DNA of 64,000 bases, taken from assembly GCA_030696045.1 (NCBI GenBank), contig JAUYNO010000059.1, positions 1 to 64,000 on the forward strand. Direction: 5' to 3'. The stretch comes from Stagnimonas sp. Lineage in GTDB: Bacteria > Pseudomonadota > Gammaproteobacteria > Nevskiales > Nevskiaceae. Below are positions 8,714 through 18,700 of this stretch, one piece after another. Numbering within the stretch: position 1 is the stretch's first letter; each line of letters starts with the position of its first letter. The position numbers and the translations under genes are program-made. The notes beneath the pieces are model-generated. The model did no database searches and was not told the DNA's origin. It saw only the letters and a list, made by a program, of their open reading frames with translations.

Positions 8714-9961
8714 ATGTCCATCGTCATCGACCGCCGGCTCAACGATCGCAACAAGAGCGCGGGCAACCGCGCCCGCTTCCTGCGCCGCTACAAGGAGCAG
8801 ATGAAGAAGGCGGTCACCGACATGGTCGGCGAGCGCTCGATCACCGACATGGACCGTGGCGGCTCGGTCAACATCCCGGTCCGGGACATTGCCGAGCCCA
8901 GCTTTCGCCACGGTGCCGGCGGCGACCAGGAATCGGTGCACGCCGGCAACCACAGCTTTCAGCCGGGCGACCGCCTGCCCCGTCCGTCCGGCGATGGCCA
9001 GGGCGGCGGTGGCGGCAGCAGCGGTGGCGAGGGTGGCGACTCCGAAGACAGCTTCACCTTCGCCCTAACCCGCGAGGAATTCCTGAGCCTGTTCTTCGAC
9101 GATCTGGAACTGCCGCACCTGGTCCGCAACTTCCTGGGCGAGGCGCGCGACCACAAATGGCAGCGTGCCGGCTACACCGCCAGTGGGGTGCCGGCCAATC
9201 TCTCGGTGCTGCGCTCGCTGCGCACCGCGCTGGGGCGCCGCATCGCGCTTGGCAGCGCCATCCGCCGCGAACTGGACCTGCTGGAGCAGCGCATCGCGGC
9301 CGAGGGCCTGGACCCGGCACTGGAAGCCGAACGGGTCCGCCTGCGCCAGCGGCTGAAACAGATCCCCTTTCTCGACGAGCTGGACCTGCGCTACCGCCAC
9401 CGCGTGCGGGTGCCGCAGCCGATCTCGCGGGCGGTGATGTTCTGCCTGATGGATGTCTCCGCCTCGATGAACGAGGAAAAGAAAGACCTCGCCAAGCGCT
9501 TCTTCACCCTGCTCTACCTGTTCCTGAGCCGCAAGTACGAAAAGGTCGAGCTGGTCTTCATCCGGCATACCGATGACGCCCAGGAGGTCGATGAGGAGAC
9601 CTTCTTCCACGACCCCAAGTCCGGCGGCACCGTGGTGCTGTCGGCGCTCAAGCTGATGCAGGAGATCATCGCCGCCCGCTACCCGGGCGGGCAGTGGAAC
9701 ATCTACGGCGCCCAGGTCTCCGATGGCGATGCCTTCGGCGCCGACCCCGAGAAGAGCCGCGCCCTGCTGGTCGAACAGCTGCTGCCGCAGCTGCGCTACT
9801 ACGCCTATATCGAGACCCCGGACGACCCGCAGCGGGTGAGCCCGCTGATGCATGCCTACTCGCGCATCGAGGCCGGCCATTTCGCGACCTGCTCCGTAAC
9901 CGAACGCAGCCAGGTCTACCCGGTGCTGCGCGAATTGTTCCGGCGCGAGGCGGCGGCATGA
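8714..9961 (+). CDS. yeaH: YeaH/YhbH family protein (DUF444, VWA-like)
   Basis: 415 residues. It is the usual partner of PrkA, in E. coli cotranscribed with yeaG; the biochemical role is unknown. Seen: the N-terminal SIVIDRRLNDRNKSAGNRARFLRRYK signature region, a Gly/Ser-rich linker (about 95-113), then a von Willebrand A-like fold with a MIDAS-type DVSAS at about 246-250, followed by RHTDDAQEVDEETFF and FGADPEKSRALL. The start lies just after the hairpin repeat, so access of ribosomes may depend on that structure. It overlaps spoVR by 4 bases (ATGA), implying translational coupling. Confidence 0.93.
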   Translation: MSIVIDRRLNDRNKSAGNRARFLRRYKEQMKKAVTDMVGERSITDMDRGGSVNIPVRDIAEPSFRHGAGGDQESVHAGNHSFQPGDRLPRPSGDGQGGGGGSSGGEGGDSEDSFTFALTREEFLSLFFDDLELPHLVRNFLGEARDHKWQRAGYTASGVPANLSVLRSLRTALGRRIALGSAIRRELDLLEQRIAAEGLDPALEAERVRLRQRLKQIPFLDELDLRYRHRVRVPQPISRAVMFCLMDVSASMNEEKKDLAKRFFTLLYLFLSRKYEKVELVFIRHTDDAQEVDEETFFHDPKSGGTVVLSALKLMQEIIAARYPGGQWNIYGAQVSDGDAFGADPEKSRALLVEQLLPQLRYYAYIETPDDPQRVSPLMHAYSRIEAGHFATCSVTERSQVYPVLRELFRREAAA

Positions 9962-11559
9962 ACAGCATCCTGGTCACTGAAACCCCGGCGACGCTGCCCG
10001 GAGCCGCCGGCAACGGGCCAGCTGACGGCAACACGCCGCAGCTGCCGCTGGCGCTGTCCGGTGGCGGCCGCCTGCTGTCCACCGGCAGCGAGTGGACCTT
10101 CGAGCTGCTGGGCCGCTACGACGAGGCCATCCACGCCATCGCCGCCAACGAGTTCGGGCTCGACACCTATCCCAACCAGATCGAGGTGATCGCCAGCGAG
10201 CAGATGCTCGACGCCTACGCCTCGGTCGGCCTGCCGATCAGCTATCCGCACTGGAGCTATGGCAAGGAGTTCATCCGCAACGAGCATCTCTACCGCAAGG
10301 GCGCGCGCGGCCTGGCCTACGAGATCGTCATCAACTCCAACCCCTGCATCTCCTACCTGATGGAGGAGAACAGCATGCCGATGCAGGCCCTGGTGATCGC
10401 CCATGCCTGCTACGGCCACAACTCCTTCTTCAAGGGCAATTACCTGTTCCGGCAATGGACCAATGCCGACGCCATCGTCGACTACATGGTGTTCGCGCGC
10501 CGCTACGTGCTGGACTGCGAGGAGCACCACGGCCATGCGGCGGTGGAGGAGGTACTCGACTCCTGCCATGCCCTGATGAGTCACGGCGTCGACCGCTATC
10601 GCCACCCGACACCGCTGTCGGTGGAAGAGGAGCGCGACCGCCAGCGCGACCGCGAGGAGCATGCCTGGCAGCGCTACGACGAGATCTGGAAGACCGTGCC
10701 GCGTAAACGCCCGGCCGAGCGACGGCGCGGCGAGTCACCATTCCCCGAGGAGCCGCAGGAAAACCTGCTGTACTTCATCGAGAAGCACGCGCCCAAGCTG
10801 GAACCCTGGCAGCGCGAGCTGGTGCGCATCACCCGCAAGCTGGCGCAGTACTTCTACCCGCAGGGCCAGACCAAGGTGATGAACGAGGGCTGGGCGACCT
10901 TCTGGCATTACACCCTGCTCAACCGCCTGTACGACCACCGCCTGGTCGACTCCGGCTTCATGCTGGAGGTGCTGCAATCACACACCAATGTCATCACCCA
11001 GCGTGGCTACGACCAGCGCGGCTACGGCGGCCTCAATCCCTATGCGCTCGGCTTCGCGATGATGAGCGACATCCGCCGCATCTGCGAGCAGCCCACCGAG
11101 GAAGACCGCCACTGGTTCCCGGACATCGCCGGCGGCGACTGGCGCAAGGTGCTGGACTTCGCGATGCGCAACTACAAGGACGAGTCCTTCATCGGCCAGT
11201 TCCTGTCGCCCAGGCTGATGCGCGAGTTCCACCTGTTCGCGGTCGCCGACCAGGCCAGTGATTCACAGCTGCGCATCGACAGCATCCACAACGAGGACGG
11301 CTACCGCCGCCTGCGGCGCCTGCTGGCCGCCCAGTACAACCGCGACAATCAGGTGCCGGACATCCAGGTGCTGCGCTACGAGCGGCGCGGCGACCGTTCG
11401 CTAACCCTGCGCCACCGCCAGCATCGCGGCCGGCCGCTGCATGGCGAGACCGGCGAGGTGATGAAGCACCTGTCACGGCTCTGGGGCTTCGCGGTCCGGT
11501 TGGAAACTGTCGACGCGCAGGACCGCCCGGTCGGCGAGACGCTGAGCCTCGGCGCCTGA
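9958..11559 (+). CDS. SpoVR family protein (YcgB)
   Basis: 533 residues, matching the SpoVR/YcgB family, named for spore-cortex formation in Bacillus but widespread in non-sporulating proteobacteria, where it travels with prkA and yeaH. The true start is the ATG at 9958 overlapping the yeaH stop; the frame is open further upstream but would overlap yeaH. Seen: EWTFELLGRYDEAIHAIA, the block SYPHWSYGKEF, HACYGHNSFFKGNYLF with several His, NEGWATFWHYTL, and GGLNPYALGFAMMSDIRRIC. The His/Glu-rich motifs suggest a metal-binding or zincin-like core, but this is unproven. Last gene of the operon. Confidence 0.93.
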   Translation: MNSILVTETPATLPGAAGNGPADGNTPQLPLALSGGGRLLSTGSEWTFELLGRYDEAIHAIAANEFGLDTYPNQIEVIASEQMLDAYASVGLPISYPHWSYGKEFIRNEHLYRKGARGLAYEIVINSNPCISYLMEENSMPMQALVIAHACYGHNSFFKGNYLFRQWTNADAIVDYMVFARRYVLDCEEHHGHAAVEEVLDSCHALMSHGVDRYRHPTPLSVEEERDRQRDREEHAWQRYDEIWKTVPRKRPAERRRGESPFPEEPQENLLYFIEKHAPKLEPWQRELVRITRKLAQYFYPQGQTKVMNEGWATFWHYTLLNRLYDHRLVDSGFMLEVLQSHTNVITQRGYDQRGYGGLNPYALGFAMMSDIRRICEQPTEEDRHWFPDIAGGDWRKVLDFAMRNYKDESFIGQFLSPRLMREFHLFAVADQASDSQLRIDSIHNEDGYRRLRRLLAAQYNRDNQVPDIQVLRYERRGDRSLTLRHRQHRGRPLHGETGEVMKHLSRLWGFAVRLETVDAQDRPVGETLSLGA

Positions 11560-11814
11560 ACCGCCCCCGGACGCGGCTCGTCCGACTGCGGGACGCGGGC
11601 TGCGCCCATCAGCCTCACCGTAGGCCTGCTCCATCCCCGCGAGCGGCTCGCATCCATACTGACGCATGACTCACTAAAAATCTTTTCCTACAAGGACTTA
11701 TCAGGCATACATATCGGCGTGCCTGAATGCGTCGGCAGCTGTATGCCGCCGATCCAGGTGCCAGGGAGCCAGGCCCTGTCCATTACCAGAACTGGCCACC
11801 GCAAAGGAGTGTGG
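11560..11814 (+). other. Upstream region of the lipid-synthase locus
   Basis: 255 bases without a gene, including a locally AT-rich stretch at about 11666-11715 that stands out from the surroundings and is the likely promoter zone for the synthase locus. It contains a perfect 7-bp dyad, TCAGGCA at 11701-11707 and TGCCTGA at 11720-11726, a possible operator. No T-rich terminator for spoVR was seen. AAAGGAG stands upstream of the small frame at 11815. Confidence 0.45.
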
Positions 11815-11889
11815 ATGTTTCACGTCGCTGACTCGATCAGTCCGTTCGCCCCGCCGTCAGTGCGCACCTGGCTGGAGTGCGGTCGGTGA
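11815..11889 (+). CDS. Small 24-codon open frame, possible leader or coupling peptide
   Basis: ATG 11815 follows an AAAGGAG ribosome site at ideal distance and encodes 24 residues beginning MFHVADSISPFAPP and ending ECGR. Its TGA overlaps the GTG start of the next gene (GTGA at 11886-11889), the layout of translationally coupled genes. The predicted peptide is not a signal peptide or a membrane span and matches no family I recognise. It could be a real small protein, a translational leader regulating the hydrolase, or chance. The strong ribosome site and exact stop/start overlap argue for translation. Confidence 0.45.
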   Translation: MFHVADSISPFAPPSVRTWLECGR

Positions 11890-12701
11890 GCAACAACCTG
11901 GTCTTCATCGTCATGGACAGCTGCCGCTATGACAGCTATGCCCGTGCGAAGCGCCCGAACATGGATGCGATCGGCGTTGGTGAACAGCGCTACTCCTATG
12001 CGTCCTGGACCTCGCCCTCGCACTACACCTACCTGATGGGCATGGTGCCGCACAAAAGCCCGCGCGGCGTGTTCGCCAGCGAGGTCTACAAGAAGGAATT
12101 CGCGCAGTGGGTGGATCGGCTCGGGATCGACGACCTGTCGTTCAAGAGCTTCGTGCCGCAGCTGTCGCTGCCCCATGTACTGCAGCAGCAGGGCTATCGC
12201 ACCTGCGCCAAGGTTTCGCTGCCGGTGCTCAACCCGCTCTCGCACCTGAACCGCCATTTCGACGACTACAAGCTGATGGCGAACCACAACGACTTCGGCG
12301 GCATGATCCGCGAGATCGAGTTCGACGCCGACGAGCCCAGCTTCCATTTCCTCAACCTGGGCGAGACCCACTACCCCTACATGCTCGACCCCAAGAGCCT
12401 GCCGCACATCTCCGGCGTGCACGGGGTGTTCAAGCGCATGGACGACGAGCTGGGCCAGGGCACGGTTGACAAGTTTTTTGACGACGACCAGATGCGCGAT
12501 CTGCATGCCCAGCAGGTCCGCACGGTGGAACATGTGGACACCGTGCTCGAAGCTTTGATCGAGAAGGCACCGGTCGGCACCCATTTCATCATCACCGCCG
12601 ATCACGGCGAGTGTTTCGGCGAGGGCGGCTACTTCGGCCACGGACCCATCGTCCACGAGAAGGTGATGGAAGTACCGTTCCTGGAAGGACGGAAGCGTTA
12701 G
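11886..12701 (+). CDS. Alkaline-phosphatase-superfamily (sulfatase-like) hydrolase
   Basis: 271 residues from the GTG at 11886, which overlaps the preceding small frame and has GGAG 8 bases upstream; an in-frame GTG at 11877 is possible. Seen: metal-binding Asp in LVFIVMDSCRYDSY (about 5-18), the nucleophile region ASWTSPSHYTYLMG (Thr/Ser, about 37-50), and metal ligands in ITADHGECFGEGGYFGHGP near the C-terminus. These are the conserved blocks of the sulfatase/phosphodiesterase branch. It is short for the superfamily and cytosolic (no signal peptide). It lies 32 bases upstream of the first synthase and is probably cotranscribed, suggesting it acts on a sulfate, phosphate or phosphodiester group of the lipid product or a precursor; the substrate is unknown. 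Confidence 0.75.
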   Translation: MSNNLVFIVMDSCRYDSYARAKRPNMDAIGVGEQRYSYASWTSPSHYTYLMGMVPHKSPRGVFASEVYKKEFAQWVDRLGIDDLSFKSFVPQLSLPHVLQQQGYRTCAKVSLPVLNPLSHLNRHFDDYKLMANHNDFGGMIREIEFDADEPSFHFLNLGETHYPYMLDPKSLPHISGVHGVFKRMDDELGQGTVDKFFDDDQMRDLHAQQVRTVEHVDTVLEALIEKAPVGTHFIITADHGECFGEGGYFGHGPIVHEKVMEVPFLEGRKR

Positions 12702-12733
12702 TTTCGATTGCGGCCACGCAGGGAGCACAGGCC

Positions 12734-15700
12734 ATGAGCGGACAGTTTGAGATTGTGGTGGTGTCACCGGCGGGACTCGGCGCGCCGGATCTGGCAGTGG
12801 CCGCCGGTCGCGCCGGCGCGCTCGGCCTGCTGGACCTCGTCGATACCCCGGCGGAGCAATGCGCGGCCGCGCTCGAAAGCCTGCTGCGGGCCACCACCGG
12901 CGCCGTCGGCCTGCGCCTGGGCCCGGCGCAGCTCGAAGCCTGGCCGGCGCTGCAGACCCAGGTCGGCGCTCGCGCACTGACCCTGGTCCTCAGCGGTGGC
13001 AGCGCCATCATTCGGGCCGTGCAGACCTCGCTCGCGGGGCTGGCGAGCCCGCGCTTGCTGGCGGAGATCACGGCGGTCGAGCAACTCGCCGAGCTGCCGC
13101 ACGGACTCCAGGGCCTGGTCGCTCGCGGTCACGAGGCCGGTGGCGAGATCGGCGACGACGGCAGCTTCATCCTGCTGCAGAAGCTGCGCGGCCGGACCGC
13201 GCTGCCGATCCTGGCCCAGGGCGGCATCGGCGTGCACAGCGCCGCCGCCTGCCGGGTCGCGGGAGCGGCCGGCGTGCTGCTCGACGACATCGCCCTGCTG
13301 CTGCCGGAAAGCCCGCTGCCAGCCACGCACAAGACCGAGCTGGCGCGGCTGAACGGAGCCGAATGCCGCCTGTTCGGCGAATCAGCCGGACGCCCCCTGC
13401 GCGCCTATGCGCGCCCGGGCTCGGCGGCGCTGAAAGCCGCCGACGCACTCCAGCAGGCCTTCGAGACCGGCGCGCTCGATCACGCCGCCTACACCTGCCA
13501 ACGCTCGGCCCTGCTGGGCTGGCAGGACAGCCAGCAGCAACTGCTGCCCCTGGGCCAGGCCATCGGCCTGGCCGCCGGTGCCGCCGCGATTCACGGCAGC
13601 CTGGCCGAACTGGTCGCCGCCGTGCGCCGCGCCAGCAGCCGGCAAATCGCACTGGCCGCCGAACAGGGCGCGCTGGCCGAAGGCGGCGCCCTGGCACGCG
13701 CGCACGGCTGCCGCTATCCCATCGCCCAGGGGCCGATGACCCGGGTTTCCGACCACGCCGGCTTCGCCGCCGCCGTCGCCGAGGGCGGCGCCCTGCCCTT
13801 CCTGGCACTGGCGCTGATGCGCGGCCCGCAGGTCGCGGAGCTGCTGCAGACCACCCGCGCGCAAGCCGGCGGCCGGGCCTGGGGGGTCGGCCTGCTCGGC
13901 TTCATTCCGGAAGCGCTGCGCCAGGAACAATGCGCGGCGATCTGGGACTGTCCACCGCCCTTCGCCCTGATCGCTGGCGGCCGGCCGGATCAGGCGGCGG
14001 AGTTCGAGGCACGCGGCATCCGCACCTATATCCACGCGCCGGCGCCGGCCCTGCTCAAGCTCTATCTCGAACAGGGCGCGCGCCGCTTCGTGTTCGAGGG
14101 CCGCGAATGCGGCGGCCATGTCGGACCGCTGTCCAGCTTCGCGCTCTGGGGCCAGATGATCGAGCTGCTGCTGGCCGAGGTTCCCGCCGGCGCCGAGCAG
14201 GAAGTGCAGCTGCTGTTCGCCGGCGGCATCCACGATGCCCTGTCCTCGGCCATGGTGGCAGCGATGGCGGCGCCCCTGGTGGCGCGCGGCATGAAGGTCG
14301 GCGTGCTGATGGGCACCGCCTATCTGTTCACCGAAGAGATCGTCGCCAGCGGCGCCGTGGTGCCCGGCTTCCAGGCCGAGGCGCTGCGCTGCCAGCGCAC
14401 GGTGAATCTCGAATCCGGCCCCGGCCATGCGACCCGCTGCGTCGACACCGACTTCGCCCGTGATTTCCTCGACACCCGGCGCCGCCTGCTGGCCGAGGGC
14501 CAGAGCGTCGAGGCCGTGCGCGACGCCCTGGAAGCGCTCAATCTTGGCCGCCTGCGCATCGCCAGCAAGGGCCTGGACCGTGGCCGCGATGGGGCACTCG
14601 CGCCGGTCGCGGACGCGGCCCAGCGCCGCGAGGGCATGTACATGATCGGCCAGGTGGCGACCCTGCGCGAGCGGGTGCTGTCGATCGGCGTGCTGCACCG
14701 GGAGGTCAGCGAGGAGTCGCAGGCCCTGCTCGCCGGCGCGCTGCCGGCGCGAACGGCGAAGCCCGCCGCGCGGCCCTCGGATGTCGCCATCGTCGGCATC
14801 GGCCTGGTGCTGCCGGGCGCCAACGACGCCGCCGAGTACTGGGACAACCTGCTGCAACAGCGCAGCGTCATCCGCGAGGTTCCGGAATCGCGCTGGGACT
14901 GGCGCCTGTACTTCGACGAGAACCCCAAGGCGCGCGACAAGATCTATTCGCGCTGGGGCGGCTTCCTCGACGAGATCCGCTTCGATCCCACCCGCTTCGG
15001 CATTCCGCCGAAGTCGATGAAGTCCATCGACCCGGCGCAGATCCTCAGCCTGGAAGCCGCCAGCCGCGCGCTGGCCGATGCCGGCCTCGCGCAGGGTGGC
15101 TACGACCGCGAGACCACCTCCATCGTGCTCGGCGCCAGCGGTGGCTCCGGTGATCTCGGCGCGCAGTACGCGCTGCGCGCCGAACTGCCGCGCTATGTCG
15201 AGAACCTGAGCGCCGAAGCCTGGGACCGGCTGCCGGAATGGACCGAGGAATCCTTCGCCGGCACCCTGCTCAATGTCGCCGCCGGTCGCATCGCCAACCG
15301 CCTCGACTTCGGCGGCATCAACTGCACGGTCGATGCTGCCTGCGCCTCCTCGCTGGCTGCCATCGCGATGGCGGTGCAGGAGCTGGAGAACGGCAACAGC
15401 TCTCTGGTGCTGGCCGGCGGCTTCGACACCACCCAGTCGGCCTATGCCTACACCGCCTTCGCCAAGACCTCGGCGCTGTCGGCCAGTGGTCAGGCACGCA
15501 GCTTCGACCAGGCCGCCGACGGCATCGTGATCTCCGAGGGCGTGGCCATGGTGGCGCTCAAGCGCCTGGCCGATGCCGAGCGGGATGGCGACCGCATCTA
15601 CGCAGTCATCAAGGCGGTCGCCGGTTCCAGCGATGGCAAGGCCCTGGGCCTGACCGCGCCGCGCAGCGAGGGCCAGGTACGCGCACTGGATCGCGCCTAT

Positions 15701-18700
15701 GCCAAGGCCGGTTTCGCGCCGGCCAGCCTGGGGCTGATCGAGGCCCACGGCACCGGCACCGCGGTCGGTGACCGCGCCGAGGCACAGACCATCCGCCGGG
15801 CGCTGGAAACCAGCGGCGCCAGGCCGCAGAGCGTCGCGCTCGGCTCGGTGAAGACCTTGCTCGGCCACACCAAGGCCGCCGCCGGCACCGCCGGTCTGGT
15901 CAAGGTGGCGCTGGCCCTGCACCACCGCAGCCTGCCGCCGCATGCCGGGGTCGAGAACCCCATCGACACCCTCGCCGATGCCGCCTCGCCCGCCTACCTG
16001 CTGCGCCAGCCGCGCCCCTGGCTGACGCCGGTCGGGCATCCGCGCCGTGGCGCAGCATCCGCCTTCGGCTTTGGCGGCACCAATTTCCACGCGGTGCTGG
16101 AGGAATACGCACCCGCCGGCCAGGCCTCGGGCCCGCCCGGGGCCGGGCGCTGGCCGAGCGAGCTGTTCCTGTTCCGGGCCCGCGATGCCGCCACGCTGGT
16201 CACCGAGCTGGGCGCGCTGCTGGCACAGCTCGGCGAGCACAGCCGCATCCCCCTGGCCGAACTGGCGCTGAGCCTGGCCAGCCAGGCCGAGTCGCGCGGT
16301 CGCCTGCCGGTCGCGCTGGCCCTGGTCGCCGCCGACCGCGGCACCCTGGCGCGCGCGCTGGACGCGGTGCTCGCGCACCTGCGCGAGGGCAAGCCGCTGC
16401 CTCAGATTTCTTCTCTGGGCATCCGGCTCAATCTGGCGGTGCCGGCGACGGAGCCGCAGATCGCCTTCCTGTTCCCCGGCCAGGGCGCGCAGCAGCTCGA
16501 CATGGGGCGCGAGGCGGTGCTGTACTTCGAGGAGGTGCGGCAGGCGCTGGAATTCGCCGACCACTGCCTGCGGCTGGAGCTGCCAGCCGGTCTCAGCCAG
16601 CACATGCTGCCGCCCAGCGCCTACGACGCGACCCGCGAGGCCGAGCAGCAGCGGGCGCTGACCGACACCCGCGTTGCCCAGCCCGCCATCGGCGCGCTGT
16701 CGCTGGGCTATCTGCGGCTGGCCGAGCGCCTGGGCCTGCAGGCCAGCGCCAGCGCCGGCCACAGCTACGGTGAATACAGCGCCCTGATGGCCGCCGGCGT
16801 GATCGCGCCCGAGGACTTCCTGCGCCTGTCGGCGGCGCGTGGCGCGGCGATGGCCGCCGCCGCCTCCGGCAGCCCGGGCGCGATGGCGGCAGTGCAGGGC
16901 CGGCGCGAGCAGATCGCCGCCCACCTGGTCCGCTTCCCGGGCGTGCTGATCGCCAATCACAACGCCCCCGAGCAGAGCGTGATCTCCGGCCCCCGGGCCG
17001 CAGTCGAGGCCGCCGTGGCCGCGCTCACCGAGGCCGGCCTGCGCGCGGTGCCGCTGGCGGTATCCGGCGCCTTCCACACCGAACTGGTGGCGGCGGCCAA
17101 GGCGCCGCTGGCGGCGGCCATCCAGGCCACGCCGTTCCGGCCGGCGCGCTATCCGGTCTACTCCAACAGCACGGCCCGGCCCTACCCGGACCGGCCGGCC
17201 GAGATGCAGCAGCAGCTCGACGCCCACCTGCTGTCCAGCGTCGAGTTCGTCGCCGAGATCGAGGCCATGCAGGCCGCCGGCTGCGCGCTGTTCGTCGAAC
17301 TGGGCCCGCGCGGCATCTGCGCCAACATGGCACGCCAGACCCTGGCCGGCCGCCCGGCCCAGGCGGTGTCGCTGGATGGCAATGGCGGCGGCCTGCGCGG
17401 CCTGCTGCTGGGACTGGCGGAAGTCTTCGTCGCCGGCGCCGCCTGGCGCCCCAGCGCCCTGTTCGCCGGGCGCGGCCTGCGGCCGCTCAGCAGCGCGCAG
17501 CGGGCCGAACTGGCGCAGGCCCTGCCCTCGCCGCGCCACCTGTGGATGGTCAGCGGTGGCTGTGCCCGGCCGGTCGGCGATCCCCTGGTCCGCACCGGGG
17601 CCCAGCCGGCGCTGACCCTGGCCAGCCGCGAGGCCGCGCGCGCCGCCTTGGTCAGCACGGCGCCCGCCCCGACCGTCATGGCGCCGCTGACTACGACGCC
17701 CACCATCACCACCGGAGCGACCATGACCGGAGCCCTGAGCAGCGAGGCGCTGATCGCCTATCAGCAGACCATGCGGCAGTTCCTGAGCCTGCAGGAGCGG
17801 GTGATGCAGCAGGCCCTCGGCGGCCTCGCCGCACCGACCGGGGCTGCAGCCCTGCCCGTCGCCGTCGCCAGCCTGTCAGCGGTGCCAGCGCCGGCGCCGC
17901 AGGCATCCCCGGTCATCGCCAGCACGCCCGCGACGGCGGCGGTCAGCGCCGGGCCCGACGCCCAGACCCTGCTGCTGGGCCTGGTCGCCGAGCGCACCGG
18001 CTACCCGGTGGAGATGCTGGGACTCGATGCCGATCTCGAAGCCGATCTCGGCATCGACTCGATCAAGCGGGTGGAAGTACTCGGCGCCTTCCGCAAGGCG
18101 CACGCCGGCGCCGCCGGCCTGCCGATGGAGGCGCTGAGCAAGGCGAAATCCCTGCGCGCCATCCTGGCTGCGCTGCCGGCGCAAGCGGCAGCGGCGGCCA
18201 GCGTCGCGGCACCAGTTCCGGCACCGGCTGCCAGCAGCGATAGCGTGGATGCCAAGGCCCTGCTGCTGGGCCTCGTCGCCGAGCGCACCGGCTATCCGGT
18301 GGAGATGCTGGGGCTCGACGCCGATCTCGAAGCCGACCTCGGCATCGATTCGATCAAGCGGGTGGAAGTGCTCGGTGCCTTCCGCAAGCAGCACGCCGGC
18401 GCCGCCGGCCTGCCGATGGAGAGCCTGAGCAAGGCGAAGTCCCTGCGCGCCATCCTGGCCGCGCTGCCGGCGCAGACGCCGGTGCCCACGCGGGTCGCGG
18501 CAGCGGAACCGCCGCCGGCTGCCAGCACCCCGAGCGCGGACGCCCAGGGCCTGCTGCTCAGCCTGGTCGCCGAGCGCACCGGCTACCCGGTGGAAATGCT
18601 GGGACTCGATGCCGATCTCGAAGCCGATCTCGGCATCGACTCGATCAAGCGGGTCGAAGTGCTCGGTGCCTTCCGCAAGCTGCACGCCGGCGCCGCCGGC

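Noticed and set aside
13382-17539. Very long open frame on the minus strand opposite the first synthase
   Set aside because: In GC-rich DNA with strong third-position bias the antisense frame stays open by codon bias. Its translation is low-complexity (Gln/Gly/His-rich) with no domain, and the plus strand has unmistakable KS, AT and NPD motifs.
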